From Paramyrothecium sp. XJ0827 (taxonomy: Eukaryota > Ascomycota > Sordariomycetes > Hypocreales > Stachybotryaceae), in assembly GCA_020881915.1 (NCBI GenBank), contig JAJFPB010000010.1, forward strand, positions 248,001 to 312,000: DNA of 64,000 nucleotides, read 5' to 3'. The number at the start of each line of letters is the position of its first letter. The stretch's first letter is position 1. Shown piece by piece: positions 1 to 9,118 of this stretch. The position numbers and the translations under genes were made by a program. Under the pieces are notes generated by a model. That model saw only the letters and a program-made list of their open reading frames with translations, ran no database searches and was not told where the DNA came from.

Positions 1-528
1 CATTCAGCTGGACAATGTCAGTGGCCTTTTTCCTTGGGTCTAGTTGGATCAGATCCCCATTCAGTGCAACTCGTCATTCTACGAATTGCCTGCCACGTCT
101 GGTCTTGTCTCTCATCGGCCGTCCATAGTATGCTCTGGTGGTCAACATTGGCCAGGAGCAGGGTATAGCACGGGCTTCGCTCGTGACGCATCGGCTGCGC
201 GCGGCAGTGGGCATCGACGTATTTGCACAGTGTGAACTCCGCTGCAACGGTACCCACCCCACACGGTGACAAATCTGGAGTGCTACCTAATAATAAAAGA
301 CGGGACACACGTGCCAGCAACAAAATTTCTCTAAATGTGGTCATTCCGGGAGAGAGCGTTTTAATCCAGCCGAGATAGGACATGAGAAACTCACCAACGC
401 GCCAAATTGGTCTCTCTGTCCCTGCGCTTCTTGGACGACCGGCCTGGTTCAGCCCTCGCCGTGCTACATCGTGGATTCGACAGCAGCCGTCCCACCCGAA
501 CAGGCGGCGCCCCTACTCCGCGCAAACC
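1..528. other. no supported gene; upstream region of arsH
   Basis: Both strands contain open frames of up to about 120 codons here, but none shows a recognisable domain, a plausible splice pattern or a convincing start. The last 150 bases before position 529 should include the arsH promoter and leader. A neighbouring gene may end to the left of the window, but nothing within it supports naming one. Confidence 0.4.
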
Positions 529-1587
529 ATGAGTGGTCACGGCGACTTGAACAACTTGCACGCGGGGCGTGCAAAGGTCGAGCTTGCTGCGGACCCTGCC
601 TATGCTCGCGTCTCCCACGCCATTCTCGCGCAGGACGATGACGCGGACGTCCGCGCCCGTTATCGGCCATTCCTGCTTCCGGAGCCGTTTGCGAGCCAAG
701 ACTGGGTGGCTGACCTGGAGTTGAGCACCGCGCTCAGGATGGTCGAGACGGACATCATTGGCAAAGGTCAAGACCGCTTACGCATTCTGGTATTGTACGG
801 GAGCCTTAGGAGCCGGTACGTCGTTTCTAAGCAGGAAATGAAGGAAAGAGAGAGAGCCGAAAAGAAAAAGGGGGCTCTCATCTCACCAGCACTACGACTA
901 GGGACTGACGCTGATTCACATCCAGATCTTTCTCCCGTCTGCTTGCCTACGAAGCAGCGAGGATACTCTTCCGCCTCGGCTGCGACGTCCGCGTCTATGA
1001 CCCGAGCGGGCTGCCACAGAAAGACGATGTCCTGCACGACCATCCTAAAGTACAGGAGCTCCGAGATCTCAGCAAGTGAAGCGACGGTCATGTCTGGATA
1101 AGCCCCGAACAGCACGGCAACTTGGTAAGCACCTTCGGCGAGAAGCCTCCAAAGACCTTTCAAAAGGGCGTCTAGGGCTGATTCTAACCAAACAATCGAA
1201 CAGACCGGCATCTTCAAGCAGCAAATAGACTGGATACCGCTGTCGACGGGGTCGGTGCGCCCGACGCAGGGCAGGACACTGGCCGTTACCCAGGTCAGCG
1301 GAGGTTCGCAGTCATTCAACGCCGTCAACTCGCTTCGCATTTTGGGCCGTTGGATGCGCATGTTTACCATCCCGAACCAGAGCTCCGTGCCAAAGGCCTA
1401 CACGCAATCTACCGATGACACCGAGGGCAGCAGGATGCTGCCTAGCTCGAATCGGGACCGCCTGGTGGACTGCATGGAGGAGCTGGTCAAGTATACCATC
1501 GTGATGCGGCCTCATTTCGACCTCTTTGGCGATCGCTACAGCGAGCGCGAAGAGAAGCGACTCAAGCAAGCCAGCGCGGGGCCGTGA
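529..1587 (+). pseudogene. arsH: ArsH, NADPH-dependent FMN reductase / organoarsenical oxidase, one in-frame stop
   Basis: ArsH is a flavodoxin-like NADPH:FMN oxidoreductase that oxidises trivalent methylarsenicals to less toxic pentavalent forms. Three exons fit: 529-815, 926-1124 and 1204-1587, with introns GTACGT..CAG and GTAAGC..CAG. They give about 289 residues, the usual fungal ArsH length. Visible hallmarks are the N-terminal MSGHGDLNNL, the FMN-phosphate loop YGSLRSR (residues 90-96) continuing into SFSRLL, then [23 protein letters not shown], and [20 protein letters not shown]. The start at 529 is chosen because family similarity begins there, although the frame is open upstream to 382. 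Codon 147 (1077-1079) is TGA where the family has Trp in DLSK-W-SDGHVWISPEQ. Everything after it stays in frame. It is therefore a very recent pseudogene, a read-through case or a base-call error. The 3' end faces the 3' end of the transporter. Confidence 0.88.
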
Positions 1588-1845
1588 TATCTTTAGGATG
1601 GCGTGTGTGGGAGCCGAAACATGGTTCGTTCACGAGGGCTCCAGTCCTAGTCAAAACTGTCGGCAATGGGACGGCACATGTTCAAAGTAGAGACCTGCCA
1701 TATCACTGTCCGTTATATTGCATATAGAGCGTGGTCTATCGCACAATTGCCCAATGTCATGCTTCCACACAAAGAGAGATCAGACGTTCTAGTAACATTG
1801 CCCGCTGTGGGATCGCCTTGAACCACCGGTGATTGAGCTGTATGC

Positions 1846-3363
1846 TTAACGCTCGTCGCCTTCATCTTCGACCTGGTCATTTCGAAAGCTGACCCACAAG
1901 CTCAGCATGAACCCGCTTGCAATGAGATATGAGAGCCCGGCAAACAGCTGCGGGAAAAGGTACACTCTTGGTGCCTGCACGGTTCGCAACTGCAGCGCAA
2001 TCACCTCTGCACCTATCCTGATATCAGCTTTGCCAGATGACTCTCATGGGGCGTGGACCCCCTTACAAGCCGTGGGGACAATAATGGTAGTCCAGCTGAT
2101 GGAGAGCAGTGATTGAATGTGCTTGAGGCCAGCAACTTCGGCGCAGAGGGGGCCGATTGTGTAGTCCTCGTTAGCATAGATTGGAACAGCCAAGGAAGCC
2201 ACCTGCAGGACATGGCCGGGTGTCAACTTGCCATCCAGAAGACTCCGAGAATGGCTCCACACAGTAATGAGAAGGAGGTGGTGAGTCCAAAAGACGAGGC
2301 AGGCAGCCACAATGCGAAGCAGATCACTCCGCACAGAAATGTGAGCACACCCGCTACACCGACCCTCGAGATGCGATCGCTGGCAATGCCGATGACAGGT
2401 CGACCTATAGCGGTGCCGACGTTGAGGAAGCCAACGATGTTGGTGGCCTGCTGGTGGGACAGTCCGATCGAAAGAGCAAAGTCGGACAGCGAAAAGAGCA
2501 GCGTTATGTATCCGAACATGCTAAAGAAAGCCCACAGCAAGAGCAGCAACACCTTGCTCGAGCGGATCAGCCTGACATCGAAGGCAAGCTGTGTCGGGTT
2601 AATGTGGCGATTCCTGTCCCTGAGGACAACCGCCGCAGAGAGGTTAGCAACGAGGGTGATGATGCCCGTCGCACGCAAGGCCCATCCTGGGCCTACCCCC
2701 TGGAGCATGGCGGCGGTACCCCATGTAAATGCAGCTCCTCCAATGCCGGATCCCGCCGAGCTGATGCCGTTGGCAATGCTCCGCTTCGTGGAGAACCACT
2801 GGGAAAGTATGGCTGTGCTCGGCACAATGATTAGCCCGATCCCAGCACCGACCATGGCCCCTTGGGTCAAGAAGAGGTGCCAAGCGCGCGAAGCATACGA
2901 GGCAGCAATGTAGCCCATGCATTGAACCACGCTACCAAAGCAAACTACGAGATGCAGCCCATGCTTTCGGGTGAGGTAGGTTGCCAGCGGAGCAAGCAGC
3001 ATGGCGCAGCTGAAGTTGAGCCCCCCCAACCAGCCCAAACTCCAACGGCTCGGACCCAGGAAACTTAGCTGATGAAATGTACTCGGATAGATAGACCCCG
3101 AAAGACTGCAGTATGACAGACAGACACGTCAAGTCATGTACGAAAAAATCTAGATTTCCAGGGACGGGTGAAGCACCAACCGCAGTTACGCCCCACGTGA
3201 AGCCATTCAAGGCGAAACAGGCGCCGACAATGACCCAGCCGTAGCCCCCATCGGGAGCATCTGGCTCTGCAGCGACCGGGTTTTGAGAGAGGGGGCTGAC
3301 GATAGGCCTACGGCCGAGGTGGAAGGAAATTGCTTGTCCAGGCGCCGGATCACCCTCTGCCAT
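1846..3363 (-). pseudogene. MFS transporter, monocarboxylate-porter (SLC16-like) type, frameshift in a G7 run
   Basis: This is a 12-helix membrane transporter of the major facilitator superfamily. Exons on the minus strand are 3363-3181, 3105-2232, 2166-2067 and 2012-1846. The N-terminal signature DAPDGGYGWVIVGACFALNG is typical of fungal monocarboxylate-porter-like proteins. Later segments include TQGAMVGAGIGLIIVP, ANGISSAGSGIGG, GRPVIGIASDRISR and a terminal helix FPQLFAGLSYLIASGF. Summed exon length is 1324 nt. Removing one base from the seven-C run at 3021-3027 (G7 in the sense strand) gives exactly 441 codons, so the frame break is a single +1 in a homopolymer, either real or a sequencing error. 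The second intron has a GC donor (GCAAGT) with an acceptor whose exact position is uncertain. The gene is divergent from the monooxygenase and convergent with arsH. Export of an arsenical is inferred from position only. Confidence 0.82.
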
Positions 3364-3959
3364 GGCTGCCTGTAAATGCTAGTTTGCCTGTCCGAAATCA
3401 TGTAGACGCGACTTTCGTGGTGAGAGAGCATGGACGTAGTAGTGTCTGAAGAGTAGAACACTAAAGGAACCATGGAACAGCTCAAGCCTGGGAAAATCAA
3501 AGGACCCTCCAAAAGTAATCAATAGTTCTCAGTGCCACGGTTGACTTATGGACATGGCCTGGACATGAACTTCACTGGCATAGCGTTCCTGGCTTGGCCC
3601 CTGGTCCCGGTGAACCAGACAGAACAGCCGGAGGACCAGTGACACATCGGAAACTTGCCAGATTGGCGCTAGCTTGGTAACATTTGTCAGCCTGCCAGGG
3701 TAGATCCCTATGTACGTTCGCCACACTAGATCAGTTCCGGCAAGAAAATGATATGTCACCACGTCCTCGGTGCTGGTGGTGGCGGAACATTACCCAAAGG
3801 CCTGCGACCTTGGTGGAGTCCATGTGCGGAGGATCTGGTATACGATAGGGAGGGCCACAGTTGATTGCATTACTGCTCTGAGATGATGTACATAAGGTTG
3901 CTGTTTCGTCCTTTGACGTGGCAGATTACGCAGCGAAACGGGCAATCTTGACTTTTGAA
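3364..3959. promoter_or_regulatory. divergent intergenic region between the MFS transporter and monooxygenase genes
   Basis: These 596 bases separate two divergently transcribed start codons and must contain both promoters. No gene is supported. I did not recognise a specific arsenic-responsive bZIP site or a clear TATA box that I could assign with confidence. Confidence 0.5.
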
Positions 3960-5717
3960 ATGGATCGTTCAGGCGAGTTGGACATGGCCATCATCGGCGC
4001 CGGCCTCTCGGGTCTGTGACTTGCATCCATTACGCATCACACATGCTCATTTTCTTGCTAGGCATATGCGCCTTGGTCCGGATCCGCCAAGCGTTCCCGT
4101 CCGCCAAGGTTATCGTCTTTGAAAAAAGTGGCGAGATCGGGGGAACATGGGCCAAGAACACGTATCCCGGGGTCAGTTGCGACATACCCTCCCAGGTGCG
4201 GTCCTGTCTCCCTCATTTAGTTCCCGTAAAATGCTGTCTAATGCTAGGACTAGCTGTATTCGTATTCCTTTGCTCCGAACCCAGACTGGTCCACTATGTA
4301 TGCTTCGCAACCAGAGATTCTTGACTACATCAAGCATGTCGTGTCTACTTTCGACTGCGATAACTACATTCATAGAGGTATGGAGTGCACCGGCGCGCAA
4401 TGGCTCGAAGATCAAATGGTCTGGCGTGTCTTGTTCAAGGAAGCGTCGTCGGGACGCTGCCACGTCCAACACGCTCGCTTCTTGATCACGGCCGTGGGCT
4501 TCTGCGACGCGCCGAATGAGGCGGATTCATTACAAGGAATCGAGCACTTCAAAGGCCACATCTTTCATAGCGCTCGGTGGGATCATTCGTTCGACTTCCG
4601 GGATAAGGATGTAGTTGTGATTGGCAACGGGTGTTCAGCTAATCAGTTCATACCTCATCTGGTGCGCGAGGCATCCGTTCGGCGCCTCACGCAGGTCGTG
4701 CGAAGTCCACACTGGGTGGCGCCGAAGAAGAACGGCCCAGTGCCGGGCTGGCAGAAATGGCAAGCCACCATGGCCCCCAACCATTTGTCTCCGTATCTGA
4801 CGCCTGGACAGGATGTTGGCACGGATTCCCCTGGTCGATCGGCTCAGGAGATGGTGGCTGGCCGCAACGTTAGATTTAGCCTTTAACGCTTTCAAAACGG
4901 GAATTGTTGGAAAGATCTTGCGGCATTTTCTCGAGCAGTCTGTCAAAGTCTATATGAGAAAGACGGCACCGGCCAAATATCACGACATTTTGATACCCGA
5001 CTTCGCATTTGGTGCAAAGAGACCTGTCCTAGACCACGGTTACTTGAGCGTCTTACACGATCCCAGGGTCGAGCTGCTCCGATCCCACGCCCTGACGATC
5101 ACTGGCTGCCGGAGCGTCAAGTCAGATGACGGTCGAGCTTTTCCGGCAGACGTGATAGTGCTTGCAAACGGCTTCAAGACGCAACAGTTTCTGGCGCCCA
5201 TGCGCATTGTTGGGCGCGGTGATGCGGAGCTCCCAAAGCTGTGGCAGGAAATGGACGGGTTTGCCTCGGCGTACATGGGGTCGGTGCCATGCATAAGACT
5301 GAGTTCCGTGGCAAGCGTTGCTGACAATCACGCAGTGTCAGCGAAGAGGGATTTCCCAACTTGTTCTTCCTCACCGGGCCCAACACGCTCCCCTCGGGGC
5401 ACTCCACACTGGTAGGCATTGAATGCTCTGTGGAGTACATCGTACGCCTACTCCAGAAAATTTGGGACCAAGTACCGTCGCCCGCTAGGGGGAGCCTCGA
5501 AGTCAAGCCGGATGCGAAGAAGGCATTTAACGACTGGATCCAAATGCGGATGCAGGGTCTCGTGTACTCAGCCGACGTGAGAAACTGGTACACCGAAGTT
5601 CGTTCAGGCCACAACACTCTGGTTTGGCCCGGGTCGCAGGCCGAGTTTTGGTGGTCGAGGTGTATAAGGGAGCCGTGCTGGGGCGATTTTAACATCGAGA
5701 TTAGGGAAGCTTGTTAG
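3960..5717 (+). CDS. flavin-dependent monooxygenase, Baeyer-Villiger type, intact, in arsenic cluster
   Basis: This is a class B flavoprotein monooxygenase using FAD and NADPH. Five exons fit: 3960-4011, 4062-4195, 4254-4759, 4812-5279 and 5336-5717. They total 1542 nt, or 513 residues plus stop, with no lesion. The FAD Rossmann motif GAGLSG is at residues 13-18, the strand-2 acidic residue is E38, and GEIGGTWAKNTYPG begins at 41. The Baeyer-Villiger fingerprint FxGxxxHxxxWD is complete (F161, G163, H167, W171, D172), and the NADPH Rossmann motif GNGCSA is at 186-191. TGPNTLPSGHST lies near the C-terminus. Intron 3 is a GC-AG intron (GCAAGC..ACAG), and introns 1 and 4 use weak donors (GTCTGT, GTCGGT). 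The gene is divergent from the transporter and tandem with arsM. Bacterial ars operons sometimes carry a flavin monooxygenase called ArsO, but I cannot say this is its orthologue; the substrate is unknown. A secondary-metabolism oxidase is the alternative. Confidence 0.88.
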
Positions 5718-6082
5718 TCACGAGCATGCCCTGTGAAGCAAGCGTAGGATACCGTGTCAGCTGCAGTAGACACATGAAAATACTGTAATAGTGCAGCAGC
5801 AGCGATTTTGGTTATATGACGCACGGCAGGATAAAGTAGCTGGAGGCACGGCAGACGGACCCATTCTAGGGGGGGAGCATGTGTCTTTGTTAGGCTAGGA
5901 ATTGGTGACGCATCAATTTCTTTCCGATTTGTTATAGCGTAGAACCTTTCACCATGAATGGCCTACGGTGCCCCGCGAACAGAGGATATATAAGTTGGGA
6001 GTTTGCCTACCTTGAGACCACAACTCTTCTGTCTTGCGCTCCCTAGAGTCCATTTGACAAGATCCACAGTCTCTCAACCAAA
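5718..6082 (+). promoter_or_regulatory. intergenic region and promoter of arsM, with TATA box
   Basis: The gap separates the monooxygenase stop from the first recognisable arsM codons. TATATAA at 5987-5993 would place a transcription start near 6015-6025. No in-frame ATG lies between that point and the conserved ArsM N-terminus. The frame leading into it is closed by a TAG just before the CCATTTGACAAG stretch, so the original start codon seems to be lost or to lie in an undetected upstream exon. Confidence 0.5.
5987..5993 (+). promoter_or_regulatory. TATA box of arsM
   Basis: TATATAA lies about 96 bases before the first conserved ArsM codon. It is the best core-promoter signal in the arsenic cluster. 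Confidence 0.5.
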
Positions 6083-7176
6083 ATATACGCCGAGGTCGGT
6101 CAACGTTATAGCCGAGCAGCGCAGACCGAGTCTGGGGCCTACGGTGAGATGATTGCCAAATCATTTGGTTATTCGGTCGAACAACTCGCTGGCGTCACAA
6201 GAGGTTCGAATCTGGGCTGCGGCAACCCTTGGCCATCGCTAGCCTGCGAAAGGTGACTAGCTCCATCATCCGTGGCCGCTGACAGAACCTAACCCTGGTC
6301 CCAGGGAGAGAGTCGTGGACTTGGGCAGTGGCGCCGGTTTCGACGTGTTCCTTGCTGCAGATGCTGTAGGAGCAACTGGGAAAGCCATCGGCGTCGATAT
6401 GAACAAGGTGCTTCCTTTAAATACTCCATGTCTGGATCTTCTCCGTCCCGTTGTGCTGACAATTTACCAGGACATGCTCGCTCGCGCCATCCAGATGAAG
6501 GAAAAGAACGAAAAGGGCAACGTTGAATTCGTCGAGTCCAACATAACCACATGGCAGAGCTCAGCTCGGGCATCGCGGATTGCATCATTTCCAACTGTGT
6601 TGTAAACCTCGTCCCTGAAAAAGAGAAGCATCTCGTCTTCAGGGAAATCCACCGCCTATTGAAACCAGGAGGTAGGGTTGCTATCTCGCATATTCTAGCC
6701 AAGAAACCGTTGCCTGAAAAGATGAGGTCCGACATTGCTCTATATGTCGGCTGCATTTCAGGTGCAAGCTTGGTGGCGGAATACGAATCGTATCTTCGGG
6801 AAGCGGGTTTTCAAGGTATGTATGGATTTGAGCCATGCCTCTAAGCTATTCGGGAACGCTGACGCAGAGCTATATGTGTTAATCACGGACACGGGAGCAG
6901 ATTTGAATGTATATTCTGATGGCACGGGTGGACCAGAGGAACAGCCAGCCGGGGTGAGTACGTCTAGCTGTGGCCATGGACACGCAAAAGAAGCCCGGCA
7001 CTTGCGAGACAGTCACTCCTGGGTCATGCACACCTGTGAGCAGTTCTTCGCTAGGAGTACCAAATAACGATCTCAACGAATGGGTTGGTATGTAGGATCA
7101 TCCTGTCACATGGCGTTCCGAAATTCTGACATATGTCACAGGCTCGTTCAAGATATATGCCACGAAATCAACCTAG
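6083..7176 (+). pseudogene. arsM: ArsM/AS3MT arsenite S-adenosylmethionine methyltransferase, frameshifted
   Basis: ArsM transfers methyl groups from S-adenosylmethionine to As(III), giving mono-, di- and trimethylated arsenic. Exons visible: 6083-6252, 6305-6407, 6471-6815, 6868-7087 and 7142-7176, with short GT-AG introns. The SAM-binding motif [15 protein letters not shown] is clear, followed by [34 protein letters not shown] and YVGCISGASL, and a C-terminal NDLNEWVGSFKIYA tail as in fungal ArsM. All three arsenic-binding Cys positions survive (in LGCGNP, SNCVVN and YVGCISG). Lesions: no in-frame ATG; a one-base shift near 6548-6552, where ESNITT passes to the frame of [11 protein letters not shown]; and a further shift in the Cys-rich tail near 6955-6990. 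The 6225-6315 stretch may hold two compensating indels. It is the last gene of the cluster before the AT-rich block. Confidence 0.88.
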
Positions 7177-8418
7177 GTATTGCTTGCGATTAAGACTAAT
7201 GGGGTACCGGTACTCAAGGTGCACCTAGCTGTCTTTTCAAGTTCAGCACATATACCCTATAGTTAAATAAACGCGCCTTTGCTTCAGGGCATTCCTGTAG
7301 TGTTCTCTCTTGAACATGTCAGATGCTAGACTTGTCACTCCTGGCACCCAAACAACCCGAACAATTCCCGGGGATCACCCTCAATCATCTCTTAACCTGT
7401 GATGGAGAGTATTTACTTCTTGCCTCTGCCACCCAGCCTACCTTTGAATATCAATAACCCTATACTATCAGGATGCGGGCTAGATAAAGATCGCTGTTGG
7501 ATTATATGGGATGGGGATAAGATACTGTGGTTACCGGTGAGCTTCTGGCCAAGCTCCTGAAATAGTCTCGCTATCTCAGAATCTCAAATAGTATTTAGTT
7601 CCCTATCTGGAATAGTCACTTTTATATGTATATATACGAATAATCTAACTTTATAGAGAATATATAAACTAATAACTTCTTTTAATTAATAAGGTATAAT
7701 TTTATATATAACTCTGCTTCGGAAGGTTATAGGGGAGCTCCTGATTCTATATATTAATCTCATAATCTAGAATATTCTAATGGACTAAGCTGAGCTATTA
7801 GCTATGGCATTCTACTTCTCGATTGGCGGCGGTGAGGAATATTCTGGAAATAGCGGTATGAGTATTCTAGAAAATATAGGAGGGCAGGAAGCAGTACCAT
7901 TATTAGATGCCTGTAACCGCCGCGCTTAGCAAGGGATCGCAATACTTGGAATATCAGCCTATAATATAGGTACTATAACGTACATAATAAGCAAGTCGGT
8001 CAGACAAGTGAGTTAGTTAAAAATCCCTTATCCTATATCTTAATTAATTAATTAAATAATTTACTATAATTAGCTATATTAAACTTAATTTAAGAGGCTA
8101 ATATTATTCTTATACTTTAAGTTATTTAAAAGAATCTAAAATTAAATCTATAATATACTATAAAGGCCTACTAGATTTAATATAATACTCTACTTAATTA
8201 TAAGTATAGTAAATAATCCTAATATAATATTATAGCTAATTTATATAAACTAGCTAATCTTAAGAAATAGATAATAATTTAATATATTCTTAATTTAAAT
8301 ATATAAGGGTTTTTTTCTAGCTTTATAATATTAAAGAAATAACTAATTAATTACTTACTAAGTATAAGATATCTCCTATTAATTAATACTAGGCTTTAAA
8401 TTTTATTAAGTACTAATT
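7177..8418. other. gene-free transition into the AT-rich block
   Basis: No gene is visible. Base composition is ordinary to about 7550. It then becomes AT-rich but still contains CpA and TpG. From about 8040 it is fully RIP-like, with runs of TTAATTAA-type sequence and almost no CA or TG. The repeat that was mutated in 8040-8418 cannot be identified. Confidence 0.5.
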
Positions 8419-8534
8419 TATAATAACTAGGCCTAGACCTAAGTATAGGGTAGGTAGTTTTATAGTTTATTATTTAAATATAGAAAATAGAATTTTCTCT
8501 TAAAGTAATAAATTACTTATTACTAGTTTATAAG

Positions 8535-9118
8535 TATAATAATCTAGGGTAATCTTATACTAAAGATATAAAGTAACTAAGAATTATTAGAGGTTTATTT
8601 ATTTTTAGATAGAATAATAGAAAAATATCTAAAGTATATAAGGGGTTATTATTAGTTTATAAGAGAATAGTATAATAAAGGTTATCTTAGGGACTATATA
8701 TTATTAATAGTTATTAAGTATTTAATAGAATATATATAAGAGATTTACTATTTATATAATTATTTATATTAATTAGATTATTATAATTCTTTTTAATTAC
8801 TATAAGTACTTATTTATTATAATCTTTTTTATTAATACTATTCCTAAAGTATTTCTTTATTTTATTAGGTAAGTACTATATTCTTACTAAGCTCTAAAAT
8901 AGCTATAGTATTATATTTAATATATTTTTTATTATATATTTAAATCTTTTATTTTATTAGTTTTATATAATTATATCTTTAGTAAAAGTAAGTATTTACC
9001 TTAAGCTATAGTTTATAAGTTAGTTCTTTTATTTCTTCTATATAATATCTATTATAGCCTAAATAAATTATAATTATTTTATTTTAATTTAATTATAAAA
9101 TTAGTATAGATTATAATA
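8535..9118 (-). repeat. family-2 LTR (3' LTR of the minus-strand element)
   Basis: This LTR is 584 bp, beginning TATAATAATCTAGGG and ending TTATAATA; the original termini were presumably TG..CA altered by RIP. It matches 43527-44110 read in reverse and the split copy at 15707-15741 plus 25945-26492. Confidence 0.8.

Noticed and set aside
18..383. 121-codon minus-strand open frame at the left edge
   Set aside because: No domain, signal or splice support, and it overlaps other open frames on both strands.
1076..1203. Alternative arsH intron starting GTGAAG at 1076 to splice out the TGA
   Set aside because: Joining 1075 to the acceptor at 1203 shifts the frame and would delete the conserved WSDGHVWISPEQ segment.
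2113..2913. 266-codon plus-strand open frame over the MFS gene
   Set aside because: Antisense shadow of the transporter, whose minus-strand frames carry the family motifs.
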